A stretch of 55,396 nt of DNA from Lysobacterales bacterium. Lineage in GTDB: Bacteria > Pseudomonadota > Gammaproteobacteria > Xanthomonadales > Marinicellaceae. Under the pieces are notes generated by a model. It saw nothing but the letters and a program-made list of their open reading frames with translations, did not search any database and had not been told where the DNA came from. The DNA is taken from contig JALSHI010000043.1 of NCBI GenBank assembly GCA_026982315.1, positions 1 to 55,396 of the forward strand, given 5' to 3'. Positions 30,360-38,789 of this stretch are shown one piece after another (position 1 is the first letter of the stretch; every line of letters starts with the position of its first letter). Position numbers and translations under genes: made by a program.

Positions 30360-31523
30360 ATGAAACAATTAAATCCACTGGATCTTTACGACATTTCCAG
30401 CGAGCTCAGTGAAGAAGAGCAATTGGTGCGTGACACAGTCGCCCGTTGGGTTGACGAGCGGGTCCTGCCAATTATTGGCGAAGCCTTCGAAAAGGGCACT
30501 TTCCCTTTGGAACTGGTCCCGGAAATGGCGGAAATGGGCCTGTTCGGTTGCACCATTGAAGGCTATGAATGTGCGGGCTTGAACTACACGTCCTACGGGC
30601 TGATCTGCCAAGAGCTGGAGCGAGGCGATAGTGGCCTGCGCAGCTTCGCTTCAGTGCAAAGCAGTCTGTGCATGTACCCCATTGATGCTTTTGGTAGTGA
30701 GGAGCAGAAACAACAGTGGTTGCCGGGCATGGCCAAGGGCAAGATTATCGGCTGTTTTGGGCTCACCGAACCCCATGGCGGTTCTGATCCGGCCAATATG
30801 AAAACCCACGCCAAAAAAGATGGTGGTGACTGGATTCTGAACGGTTCCAAAATGTGGATTACCAATGGCAGTATCGCCGATATCGCCATCGTCTGGGCGC
30901 AGACTGATGACGGGGTTCAGGGCTTTGTGCTGGACAAGGACATGCCCGGTTTTGAAACGCAGTTAGTCAAGCATAAAATGTCATTGCGCGCCTCTGTTAC
31001 CTCCGCGCTGTTTTTTGATAATGTTCGGGTGCCTGATCGTAACCGTTTGCCCGGTGTGGTTGGTTTGCGCGGCCCTTTGAGTTGTCTGAATCAGGCCCGT
31101 TACGGCATCTCCTGGGGGCCGATAGGCAGCGCCACGGCTTGTGTGAATGAGGTATTGCAATATACCGAGGACCGTGTACTTTTTGGCCAGCCGCTGAATG
31201 AAAAACAACACATGCAAGTGCGTCTGGCGGAGTTAAGCCGGCAACTGACTCTGGCCCAGGTGCTGGCTGTGCGTCTGGGGCGGCTGAAGGATGCTGGTCA
31301 GCTCCATCCGGCCCAGGTCAGCCTGGCCAAGTGGAATAATGTACGCATGGCGCTGGATGTGGCGCGGGAATGTCGTGATATTCTCGGCGCCGCGGGCATT
31401 ACTCTGGAGCACCAGGCCATTCGTCATGCGCTTAACATGGAATCCGTGATTACCTACGAAGGCACGGAAACCGTGCATCAGTTGGTGATTGGTAAAACCC
31501 TCACAGGCAAAAGCGCGTTTTAG
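30360..31523 (+). CDS. gcdH: Acyl-CoA dehydrogenase, glutaryl-CoA dehydrogenase type
   Basis: FAD enzyme of 387 aa. LTEPHGGSDPANM is the flavin/substrate loop, RGPLSCLNQARYGISWG is the signature stretch of glutaryl-CoA dehydrogenase, and the catalytic Glu lies in VITYEGTETVHQLVIGK. GCDH oxidatively decarboxylates glutaryl-CoA to crotonyl-CoA in lysine and tryptophan breakdown. Close relatives acting on other acyl-CoAs exist, so substrate is inferred. GGGGA precedes the ATG. Two nt separate it from the E1 gene, so they almost certainly act together. Confidence 0.85.
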   Translation: MKQLNPLDLYDISSELSEEEQLVRDTVARWVDERVLPIIGEAFEKGTFPLELVPEMAEMGLFGCTIEGYECAGLNYTSYGLICQELERGDSGLRSFASVQSSLCMYPIDAFGSEEQKQQWLPGMAKGKIIGCFGLTEPHGGSDPANMKTHAKKDGGDWILNGSKMWITNGSIADIAIVWAQTDDGVQGFVLDKDMPGFETQLVKHKMSLRASVTSALFFDNVRVPDRNRLPGVVGLRGPLSCLNQARYGISWGPIGSATACVNEVLQYTEDRVLFGQPLNEKQHMQVRLAELSRQLTLAQVLAVRLGRLKDAGQLHPAQVSLAKWNNVRMALDVARECRDILGAAGITLEHQAIRHALNMESVITYEGTETVHQLVIGKTLTGKSAF

Positions 31524-31525
31524 CC

Positions 31526-33829
31526 ATGAGTAGCATGAAATCTGGCGGTGCCGCTGGTGGCCATGCGCCCGTGCGACCGGGCGCGCGTCAACTCAATCGG
31601 GCAGAAATTATTGATGCCAATTTTATCCGCCATGTTGAGTCACTAAGCCCTCCTGAGCGGCCATTGGATTTAACCCCTTACGGGTTGGGTGCGGACACCC
31701 TGCGGGACTTGTTTGAATCTCAGCTTATGTCACGTCATCTGGACCTGATGGCGAGAAAACTCCGGCTTGAAAACAAGGTGTTTTACACCATTGGCTCATC
31801 CGGCCATGAGGGCAATGTTTTATTGGGGCGATTGACACGTAATACGGATCCGGCTTTTTTGCATTACCGCAGTGGCGCTTTCATGATGGAGCGTTCACGG
31901 CAGTTGCCGGCGATTGACCCGATTATGGACACCGCCTTGTCTTTTGCCGCCAGCAAGGCCGATCCGGCCTCCGGCGGCCGCCACAAAGTATGGGGCAGCA
32001 AACCCTTGTGGGTGTTGCCGCAAACCAGCACCATCGCCAGTCACCTGCCCAAAGCGGTGGGGACGGCATTGGGCATAGAGTTGGGTAAACGCTCAGCGGC
32101 GGTTCAGTTGCCGGTGCCTGAAGATGCCATTGTGATCTGCAATTTTGGTGATGCCAGCAGTAACCATTCCACCGCCCAAGGAGCTTTTAACGCCGCCGGT
32201 TGGGCAAGTTATCAGGGATTGGATGTGCCGGTGTTGTTTGTGTGCGAAGACAACCACCTGGGCATTTCGGTTAAAACCCCGCCAGGTTGGGTGGAAAACA
32301 ATTTCCGGCATCGGCCGGGCATACGTTATTTTCAGGCTGACGGATTGGACCTGGTGCGTGGTTATGCGCAGGTCAAAGCCGCTGTGGATTATTGTCGATC
32401 CGAGCGCAAGCCGGTTTTTTTGCACCTGGACGTGGTTCGATTAATGGGGCACGCCGGTACGGATTTTGAGGTGGATTATCGTGATGTGAGGGAGCTGGAA
32501 GCCACTGAAGCCCGCGATCCACTGCTAACCAGCGCCAGCCAGGTGGTGGCCGCAGGCGTGATGCAGCCATCAGAGGTGCTGGATTTATATGAAAACATGC
32601 GTCACCGCTGCATGCAGGCAGCCCGGCAGGCGGATACCTTGCCACGTTTGCACAGTGTTGCTGAGATAACCCGTCCGCTGGCGCCATACTCGCCGGAAAA
32701 AGTGGCTGCCGAAGCTGCCCGGGCGCCTGAGGCCCAACAAAGACTGAAGGTTTTTGGCGCGGAAAAAAATCTGCCGGAGAATCAGCCGCCCCGGCACATG
32801 GCCATCCAGATCAACCGGGGTCTCAAAGACTTGATGGTCAAATACCCCAACAGCATCGTATTTGGGGAAGACGTGGCGCAAAAAGGGGGCGTGTATACCG
32901 TCACCAAGGGCTTATATCGAACTTTTTCTCCCAAACGGGTGTTTAACACCCTGCTGGATGAGCAAACCATTCTGGGGTTGGCCCAAGGTTACAGTTACAT
33001 GGGGATGCTACCCATTCCCGAAATCCAGTATCTGGCCTATTTCCATAATGCCTGCGACCAGATTCGGGGAGAAGCCGCCAGCTTGCAGTTTTTTTCCAAC
33101 AATCAGTTTGCCAATCCCATGATGGTGCGTATCGCCGGCTTGGGGTATCAAAAAGGCTTTGGCGGCCACTTCCATAATGACAACAGCATCACAGCCTTGC
33201 GGGACATTCCTGGGCTGGTGGTGGCTTGTCCGGCCCGCGGTGATGATGCCGTGCGCATGATGCGCACCCTGATGGCCTTGGCGTATGTGGATGGACGGGT
33301 CAGTGTGTTTCTGGAACCCATCGCCCTGTATATGCGGAAAGACCTGTATGCGGAAGGCGATGGTTTGTGGAACAGCAATTACCCGCTACCGGGGGAGTTC
33401 ATCCCGCTTGGTGAACCGGGTTTTTATCACCCCGACGCCACGGATGCCTTGATTATTACCTATGGCAATGGGGTGCCCATGAGTTTGCAGGCGGCCCGAT
33501 CGGTTCATGACTCCACCGGCAAGTCTGTGCGGGTTATGGATTTGCGCTGGTTGCAGCCGTTAAACAAAACGGCTATTACCAAAATGGCCCGACAGTTCAG
33601 CCGTATTTTGATTGTGGATGAAGGCCGGGCGTCGGCATCCGTGGGTGAAGGTGTGGTTAGTGCGATCATGGACGACAAGCAGGCTTGCGCGCTCAACCTG
33701 AGAATAGAGCGTTTGACAGGCGCGGACAGTTTTACCCCGTTAGGGGATGCGGCTGCACTGGTTTTGCCTTCGGTGGAGGTCATTGTCCAAAAACTGCGGG
33801 CATTGCTTGAGACGGCCGATTTGTCGTGA
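31526..33829 (+). CDS. 2-oxoacid dehydrogenase E1, alpha and beta subunits fused
   Basis: A 767-aa thiamine-diphosphate enzyme. Residues about 55-380 are the alpha part, with the ThDP motif starting FGDASSNHSTAQGAFN and ending CEDNHLGIS. Residues about 425-760 are the beta part (FGEDVAQKGGVYTVTKGL, LDEQTILGLAQGYS, VVACPARGDDAVRMM). This resembles branched-chain 2-oxoacid E1 in fused form. No E2 or E3 gene is nearby, so it must borrow them from elsewhere or act differently. Pairing with a GCDH-type gene suggests one oxidative route for a 2-oxoacid via its acyl-CoA, possibly 2-oxoadipate to glutaryl-CoA. That substrate is a guess. A second in-frame ATG lies at 31535. Confidence 0.86.
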   Translation: MSSMKSGGAAGGHAPVRPGARQLNRAEIIDANFIRHVESLSPPERPLDLTPYGLGADTLRDLFESQLMSRHLDLMARKLRLENKVFYTIGSSGHEGNVLLGRLTRNTDPAFLHYRSGAFMMERSRQLPAIDPIMDTALSFAASKADPASGGRHKVWGSKPLWVLPQTSTIASHLPKAVGTALGIELGKRSAAVQLPVPEDAIVICNFGDASSNHSTAQGAFNAAGWASYQGLDVPVLFVCEDNHLGISVKTPPGWVENNFRHRPGIRYFQADGLDLVRGYAQVKAAVDYCRSERKPVFLHLDVVRLMGHAGTDFEVDYRDVRELEATEARDPLLTSASQVVAAGVMQPSEVLDLYENMRHRCMQAARQADTLPRLHSVAEITRPLAPYSPEKVAAEAARAPEAQQRLKVFGAEKNLPENQPPRHMAIQINRGLKDLMVKYPNSIVFGEDVAQKGGVYTVTKGLYRTFSPKRVFNTLLDEQTILGLAQGYSYMGMLPIPEIQYLAYFHNACDQIRGEAASLQFFSNNQFANPMMVRIAGLGYQKGFGGHFHNDNSITALRDIPGLVVACPARGDDAVRMMRTLMALAYVDGRVSVFLEPIALYMRKDLYAEGDGLWNSNYPLPGEFIPLGEPGFYHPDATDALIITYGNGVPMSLQAARSVHDSTGKSVRVMDLRWLQPLNKTAITKMARQFSRILIVDEGRASASVGEGVVSAIMDDKQACALNLRIERLTGADSFTPLGDAAALVLPSVEVIVQKLRALLETADLS

Positions 33830-33950
33830 CTGATGCCGACAAGCCAACAGAAAAGAGGTCCTCGGGGCCGCCGCCCTGACTGTGGCATAATGGTTATCCC
33901 CATTGCATACAACCCGGAACGTCTTTTATTGAGCGGAGAAATCACTTTTT

Positions 33951-34868
33951 ATGCCCCGGTTGACCACATTATTTGCTGATATTGCCGATAGCACCGCGTT
34001 GTTTGAGCGGCATGGCAACCAGCGTACCCGGCAGGTTATGCAAAAATTGCTGGCCGAAACAGGCCGGCTGGCAGAGCAGCACCAAGGCCGACTGGTCAAA
34101 ACCATTGGCGATGAGGCGCTGTGTCTGTTCGCCAGCGCCGCACATGCGGTGGATGCTGCCATCGCCATGCAACAAGCGGTGTGTGGGCATTATTTTCTGG
34201 GAGACGATGCGCTGGCCATTCGCGTGGGACTGTTTCAGGGCGAAGTCATCATTGAACCAAACGATGTTTACGGGGATGGCGTGAACGTGGCAGCGCGGTT
34301 GGTGGCTTTGGCCAATGCCGGTCAGATTTTGACTGACAAAACCACCTTTGACAGCACTTCGGCGCAACATGCATCGTCCTGTGTGCCTTCCCGTTTGCTG
34401 GGGCCGGTGACAGTAAAAGGCAAAAAACAGCCTTTGTCGGTGGTGGAATTGCTGTGGAACGGTGGTGACACCCAGTTGACCAGTGTGGCCCAGGTGATCG
34501 ATGTGTCCAGGTTAAACAGTGGCGAGATATTGCATCTTTCACAGGCTAATCGGGAATGGCTGCTGGCCGCAGCAGATACACCGTTCCGCATTGGCCGTGC
34601 GGAAGCCAATCAACTGACCGTGACTTCCTCCACTGTATCTCGCAACCATGGCATGATTGAATACCGGGACGGCCAGTTTGCCTTCACCGACAAAAGCTCC
34701 AATGGCACCTGGCTGCGTTTGGGCGGCGAGCTGGTGCGCGTGCATCGTGGTACTGTGGTCTTGTTTGGTCGGGGGGAAATTCACTGTGGATCTGTATATC
34801 ACACCAACCAACCCGATTCGCAGCGACATGTTATTCATTTTTTTGTGGGAGAAAACCACCATGTCTGA
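33951..34868 (+). CDS. Class III adenylate cyclase with C-terminal FHA domain
   Basis: Soluble signalling protein of 305 aa. The N-terminal cyclase homology domain (about 1-170) has both metal-binding Asp sites (FADIADST and TIGDEALCLF), the adenine-selecting Lys just before TIGDE, Asp in NDVYGDG, and the transition-state pair in NVAARL, so it looks active and ATP-specific. The C-terminal FHA domain (about 200-290: FRIGRAEANQL, SRNHGMIEYRDGQFAF, KSSNGTWLR) binds phosphothreonine. It heads an operon with a microprotein, an XpaC-like protein and TelA. FHA binding to a phosphorylated partner may tether or switch the cyclase. GGAGA lies about 11 nt before the ATG. Confidence 0.9.
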   Translation: MPRLTTLFADIADSTALFERHGNQRTRQVMQKLLAETGRLAEQHQGRLVKTIGDEALCLFASAAHAVDAAIAMQQAVCGHYFLGDDALAIRVGLFQGEVIIEPNDVYGDGVNVAARLVALANAGQILTDKTTFDSTSAQHASSCVPSRLLGPVTVKGKKQPLSVVELLWNGGDTQLTSVAQVIDVSRLNSGEILHLSQANREWLLAAADTPFRIGRAEANQLTVTSSTVSRNHGMIEYRDGQFAFTDKSSNGTWLRLGGELVRVHRGTVVLFGRGEIHCGSVYHTNQPDSQRHVIHFFVGENHHV

Positions 34869-34941
34869 CTTTATCAGAAAACTGGCCGGTTTCAGTTTGC
34901 TAACGGTAGCCGTGCTTTACCTTGGCTTTCGCATGACTTAG
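34861..34941 (+). CDS. 26-residue single-helix membrane microprotein
   Basis: Short frame whose ATG overlaps the last codons of the cyclase gene (ATGTCTGA), preceded by GGGAGA about 9 nt upstream, and which stops 8 nt before the XpaC start. It encodes MSDFIRKLAGFSLLTVAVLY plus LGFRMT: a charged N-terminus, one hydrophobic helix of about 16 residues and a short tail. It fills the whole gap between two coupled genes and has its own ribosome-binding site, so it is probably translated. I do not recognise it. It may assist XpaC or TelA at the membrane, or serve mainly for translational coupling. Confidence 0.6.
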   Translation: MSDFIRKLAGFSLLTVAVLYLGFRMT

Positions 34942-34949
34942 GCGCATTG

Positions 34950-35783
34950 ATGGCTGTTCGTTACCGCACCACTCAACAACGTCCAACGGCTTATCGACAC
35001 AGTGGCCGGGCCTGGTTGATTTACCTTTATTCCTTGCCTTTTTTGTTTGCGGCCTTGTCCTATTTGCTGGCTGGCAATACGGGGCGTTTTGGTTTGACGC
35101 TGGCGATTTTCCTGACCATGCTGCTGGCGGCGCGTCTGATTGGTCAGGGAATCAGAAACCGCCGTGAATTTATGCAGCGCACGTTTGCTGTCAAGAAAAG
35201 CCCGCCATTGATTGCGCTTGGTTCCCTGGTTTTGGCGGTGGCAGTGTTTCTGGCAGCCTGGCTGGTGGCCGGTGACGGTGTGCTGACAGCCATTGGGTTT
35301 TCCGCAGCCGCAGCCATTGGTGTGTGGTTGTGGTATGGGCTGGACCCGGTTCGCCCGCGGGGGGCGGATAATGTTGAACCTGAAGTCCAGAACATTCTGG
35401 CCGCAAGTGAGCGGCGTATTGAAGCCATCGAAAAAGCGCGGGATGCGATTAGACAGGCGGAACTGCGGCAACGCCTGGACAGAATCAGCCGCAAGGCGCG
35501 TGACGTGTTAGCCCTTTTGGCTGAAAATCCCGAGCGCATTCGCCAGTCACGCCGGTTTTTGTCCACCTATCTGGAAGGCACCGAAAATATTGTGCGCAAG
35601 TATGCGCGCACACACAAAAAAATCACCAACCAGGAATTGGAAAGCAATTTCCGGGAAGTTTTGACCAGCATCGAAGACACTTTCAACCGGCAATATGAGA
35701 AACTGCTGTCCAGTGATGTGTTTGATCTGGATGTGGATATTGAAGTGCTGGATACATTAATGAAAAAGCAGGGGTTGGGGTGA
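34950..35783 (+). CDS. XpaC-like (5-bromo-4-chloroindolyl phosphate hydrolysis family) membrane protein
   Basis: A 277-aa protein with two hydrophobic regions, each probably two helices (about 22-68 and 88-130), then a soluble helical domain rich in Arg/Glu (RKARDVLALLAENPERIRQS, TYLEGTENIVRKYA, DTFNRQYEKLLSSDVFDLDVDIEVLDTLM). That C-terminal pattern is typical of XpaC/YceG-type proteins, which regularly sit beside telA. The family's name comes from a Bacillus screen and says little about function. ATG at 34950 was chosen over the overlapping TTG at 34947. Fifty-five nt precede telA. Confidence 0.82.
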   Translation: MAVRYRTTQQRPTAYRHSGRAWLIYLYSLPFLFAALSYLLAGNTGRFGLTLAIFLTMLLAARLIGQGIRNRREFMQRTFAVKKSPPLIALGSLVLAVAVFLAAWLVAGDGVLTAIGFSAAAAIGVWLWYGLDPVRPRGADNVEPEVQNILAASERRIEAIEKARDAIRQAELRQRLDRISRKARDVLALLAENPERIRQSRRFLSTYLEGTENIVRKYARTHKKITNQELESNFREVLTSIEDTFNRQYEKLLSSDVFDLDVDIEVLDTLMKKQGLG

Positions 35784-35838
35784 TTCCCTACTGCATTTAT
35801 GCTTGGCAAATAACCATTGTTTAGCCATCTGCTGATGG

Positions 35839-37071
35839 TTGGCCCAAGGAGAAAACAAGATGACAGATGAAAAGCAACGGCAAAAAAATGCCCAAGACAC
35901 GTCCTCAGCGATGACAGCAGAAGGGAATAGGCCCGTAGCAGACTCGGTTCTGAAAGGAGAAATCGTGCCGGGTGTCACCGAAGAACTGGTGCCTTATCAG
36001 GCTGTGGATGACGACCAGCGGCAACGTATCGACGCCCTGATTGCGGAAATTAACCTGAAAGACAGCAACTCCATTATTTTCTTTGGTGCCAAAGCCCAGG
36101 AAAAGGTCACGGAAATATCCGACAAAATGCTGGAAGGCGTGAAAAACAAGGCGCTGGGGCAATCCGGAGAAGTCCTCAATGAAATGGTGGCCACGATACG
36201 GGGCTTTAATGTGGACGAGCTGGACCCCAATAAAAAACCGGGCTTTTTTGCCCGTTTGTTTGGGCGGGCAAAGCCCCTGGCCAAGTTTTTGCAGAAATAT
36301 GAAGAGGTGAGCGCGCAAATTGAGGCCATCACCAACAAACTGGAAAAGCACAAAACCACATTATTGAAGGACATTACCAGTCTGGATCGGCTATACGTGG
36401 CCAATCTGGATTACTTTCATCGCCTGGAGGACTATATTCTGGCCGGTGAAGAAAAACTGCGGCAACTGGATGAAGAAATTTTACCGGACTTGGCCAAGGC
36501 GGCCGAAGGCAGTGATGACATGCTCAAGGCTCAGGAACTGCGGGACATGAGAGCCGCCAGAGATGAATTGGAGCGGCGTGTGCACGATTTGCGCCTGACC
36601 CGGCAGGTGACCTTGCAAAGCCTGCCCAGTATTCGTCTGGTGCAGGAAAATGACAAGGGGCTGATCAACAAAATCAATTCCACCATCACCAACACCATAC
36701 CGCTATGGCGGCAGCAACTGGCCCAGACGGTGACTATCTGGCGTTCTTCAGCCGCCGCACAAACCATTCAGGACGCCACTGATCTGACCAATGACTTGCT
36801 GGCGGCCAATGCGGAAAACCTGAAACAGGCTAACCAGAAAGTGCGGGAACAGCTGGAGCGGGGCGTGTTTGATATCGAAGTGGTCAAGCAGGCCAATCAA
36901 AAACTCATTGAGACCATTGAGGACAGCCTGCGAATTTCCGAGGCTGGCAAACAGCGCCGGGCTGCCGCCGTGGCGGAATTGGCTCAGGCCGAAAATGAAC
37001 TGAAGCAGGCATTAAAGCGGGCTAAGGCACTGCCCACAAGCTCTTCCGTGGATAAAGACTCGCCGGGATAA
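35839..37071 (+). CDS. telA: Toxic anion resistance protein TelA family
   Basis: Cytoplasmic, almost all-helical protein of 410 aa with coiled-coil segments (about 180-260 and 320-395). The TelA signature is clear: NSIIFFGAKAQEKVTEISDKML, a Gly-Phe motif in TIRGFNVDELDPNKK, and PLWRQQLAQTVTIWR. Some members give tellurite resistance; comparative work places the family in membrane-linked Ter stress systems. AAGGAG precedes the ATG. Last gene of the cyclase-XpaC operon, ended by a strong hairpin. The exact role here is unknown. Confidence 0.9.
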   Translation: MAQGENKMTDEKQRQKNAQDTSSAMTAEGNRPVADSVLKGEIVPGVTEELVPYQAVDDDQRQRIDALIAEINLKDSNSIIFFGAKAQEKVTEISDKMLEGVKNKALGQSGEVLNEMVATIRGFNVDELDPNKKPGFFARLFGRAKPLAKFLQKYEEVSAQIEAITNKLEKHKTTLLKDITSLDRLYVANLDYFHRLEDYILAGEEKLRQLDEEILPDLAKAAEGSDDMLKAQELRDMRAARDELERRVHDLRLTRQVTLQSLPSIRLVQENDKGLINKINSTITNTIPLWRQQLAQTVTIWRSSAAAQTIQDATDLTNDLLAANAENLKQANQKVREQLERGVFDIEVVKQANQKLIETIEDSLRISEAGKQRRAAAVAELAQAENELKQALKRAKALPTSSSVDKDSPG

Positions 37072-37083
37072 ACGTTTTCCCGG

Positions 37084-37121
37084 GCACAAAAAAAGGCGCG
37101 ATCAAGCGCCTTTTTTTGTGC
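37084..37121. terminator. Bidirectional terminator between telA and the cytochrome c gene
   Basis: A 16-bp perfect stem (GCACAAAAAAAGGCGC pairing with its complement around GATCAA) with A-run and T-run on the two arms, so it works on both strands. It lies between the convergent telA and cytochrome genes. Confidence 0.92.
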
Positions 37122-37134
37122 AAAAATGACAAAC

Positions 37135-37446
37135 CTATTTACCGCATGGCAGGCTGGCAAAATAAGCGGCCAGATTTTCAATATCGGCATCGGTTAAACC
37201 TGCAACCATGGGGGACATGCTGGGGTCTTTACGCTGGCCGTCGCGAAAAGCTTTGATTTGTTTGGCCAGGTATGCCTCTTTCTGGCCAGCCAGGTTGGGC
37301 CACATGGGATTGGCGCTGATGCCATTAGGGCCGTGGCAGCCAGCGCAAACAGCCGCTTTGGCCTTGCCTGCGGCGGCGTCTCCGGCCAGAACTGCCGGGC
37401 TGAATCCTGCTGCAATCATGGCGGTAACCAGTAATGTCTTTTTCAT
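37135..37446 (-). CDS. Small periplasmic c-type cytochrome
   Basis: A 103-aa class I cytochrome c with a cleavable signal peptide (1 to about 21, ending AVLA). The haem-binding motif is CAGCHG and the axial Met is probably in [10 protein letters not shown]. The sequence resembles c5/c4-type single-haem electron carriers of gammaproteobacteria. GGGAGA lies about 8 nt before the ATG. The upstream region holds a perfect palindrome, so expression is likely regulated. It could shuttle electrons to a terminal oxidase; the partner is not in view. Confidence 0.9.
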   Translation of the reverse strand: MKKTLLVTAMIAAGFSPAVLAGDAAAGKAKAAVCAGCHGPNGISANPMWPNLAGQKEAYLAKQIKAFRDGQRKDPSMSPMVAGLTDADIENLAAYFASLPCGK

Positions 37447-37464
37447 GGGCTATCTCCCTATAGA

Positions 37465-37484
37465 ATATTAGATTTTTCTAATAT
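37465..37484. promoter_or_regulatory. Palindromic operator candidate upstream of cytochrome c
   Basis: ATATTAGA-TTTT-TCTAATAT: two perfect 8-bp arms with a 4-bp spacer, centred about 29 bp before the cytochrome start on the minus strand. AT-rich TATATT and TATTCT within it could be -10 hexamers, so a bound repressor would block the promoter. The arm spacing is like FNR/CRP sites but the half-site TTAGA differs from TTGAT; it also resembles AT-rich ArsR-type boxes. Regulator unknown. Confidence 0.55.
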
Positions 37485-37552
37485 AACATGATTCTTGCGA
37501 AACTTCAAGCAGGTATCGATGAGTTCGGATGACCTGTGTGGTGCTGCCAGGC

Positions 37553-38260
37553 TTAAGCGCAAGCCGGCGGCTTATGAGATGAGCGGGGAGGCTGGCAAAA
37601 ATGCCACCCCTGGAAGAAGTGGAACCCCATATCCCGACCCTGGTCAAAATCATCTGTGTTACTGATCCCTTCCAGTACGGTGATAATGTCCATGGCCTTG
37701 GCAAAAGCGTTAATGGCCTGGATAAACCGGGTTTTCTGTTTCTGCGGCATAGACTGCAGCGACTGGGCTGGAATTTTTATCAACTCAATCAGATCATTCT
37801 GCAACAGGCTCCAATGGGCGGACCCGGAGCCAAAATCATCCAGGGCAATCAATGCGCCTTCCTTTTTCAGCTGGGACAGAAAGTCCAGCATTTTGCCGGA
37901 TGATTGCAGGGGGAATTCTTCGGTAATTTCAACGCACAATTGCCGGGCATCGATAATTTTCCGCAGGATGAGCCGCAGTAACTGGTGCTGAAAATATTCG
38001 CTCATCAAACTGTGTGGGGACAAGTTAATGCTGATTTTTTCAATTTGGTTATGATGAGCGTATTTGACCGCCGCCTGAAAAACTTCAAATTCCAGTTGAG
38101 GGAGGCTATCGGCATTGAAGCGGGAAAAAAAATCACTCGGGGAAAAGGCTTTGCTTTCAATGGAAGGGCGTAATAGCAGCTCCGCCCAGCCGGTGGGCTC
38201 TCCCCGCCGGTCACATATGGGCTCTGCAGCAAAGTCCAGAAAATAATTGGGCACCATCAT
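37553..38260 (-). CDS. Stand-alone EAL-domain protein (c-di-GMP phosphodiesterase or sensor)
   Basis: A 235-aa protein consisting almost only of an EAL domain. The name motif is ELLLR in place of EALxR. Other active-site positions appear kept: Asn in INLSPHSL, Glu in VEITEE, the Asp pair in ALDDFGSG, Lys in IKIPAQ, Glu in VLEGIS and Gln in FFQGWHF. Catalysis is therefore possible, although KID has become KIP. The start at 38260 was chosen because AAGGAAG lies at the right distance; a longer form from TTG at 38356 lacks this. No membrane or sensor domain is attached. The cytochrome gene follows on the same strand. Confidence 0.82.
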   Translation of the reverse strand: MMVPNYFLDFAAEPICDRRGEPTGWAELLLRPSIESKAFSPSDFFSRFNADSLPQLEFEVFQAAVKYAHHNQIEKISINLSPHSLMSEYFQHQLLRLILRKIIDARQLCVEITEEFPLQSSGKMLDFLSQLKKEGALIALDDFGSGSAHWSLLQNDLIELIKIPAQSLQSMPQKQKTRFIQAINAFAKAMDIITVLEGISNTDDFDQGRDMGFHFFQGWHFCQPPRSSHKPPACA

Positions 38261-38431
38261 GTGCAGCTTCCTTGTTCGGCCAGCGGGATTCTTTTCTGCC
38301 AGCTTGATAATTTCGGGGAGCGCCTCGATTATGGCATTGGCCCGGGGCGAAGGCAAGCGAGGTTAACAGTGTTTATGATTTGGCAACAAACAGGATTTAA
38401 TCGCTAATATCTACCAGAAGTCAAAAACTGC

Positions 38432-38460
38432 TTGAGTTTTGTCCCGGAGAATGGTATTTT
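38432..38460 (+). promoter_or_regulatory. Promoter of the tRNA-Val gene
   Basis: TTGAGT and TATTTT are separated by 17 nt and end 18 nt before the tRNA. The C-rich stretch after the -10 is like the discriminator of growth-rate-controlled stable RNA promoters. Confidence 0.55.
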
Positions 38461-38478
38461 TTGCCCCCTTCGAAAAGT

Positions 38479-38553
38479 GGGCGCGTAGCTCAGTGGGAGA
38501 GCACTACGTTGACATCGTAGGGGTCGCTGGTTCAATCCCAGCCGCGCCCACCA
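38479..38553 (+). tRNA. tRNA-Val (anticodon GAC)
   Basis: Complete 75-nt cloverleaf with encoded CCA. Acceptor stem GGGCGCG/CGCGCCC, anticodon stem CTACG/CGTAG with loop TTGACAT, T-loop TTCAATC. The anticodon GAC at 38511-38513 reads GUC and GUU valine codons. Single gene with its own promoter, no partner tRNA. Confidence 0.96.
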
Positions 38554-38789
38554 CTTTTAAGTTCCTTATCCGCTGTTATCGTTTCTTCTTTGTATTATCT
38601 TCTCGCCGGTTTGGTTCTAACTGGCTTTCACCATTTAAGCCTTGATGGTGGTAAAATGCCGCAATTTGACTGCATGGCTGACTCCAGCTCAACAGATAGA
38701 CTTGGGCAAGAGTGTCTGCTGGAATGGCGAAGCGGTTGACTGGCGCGATACCTTAGTTAAATGAATTTATCCTTATCGGGTGGAATAAC

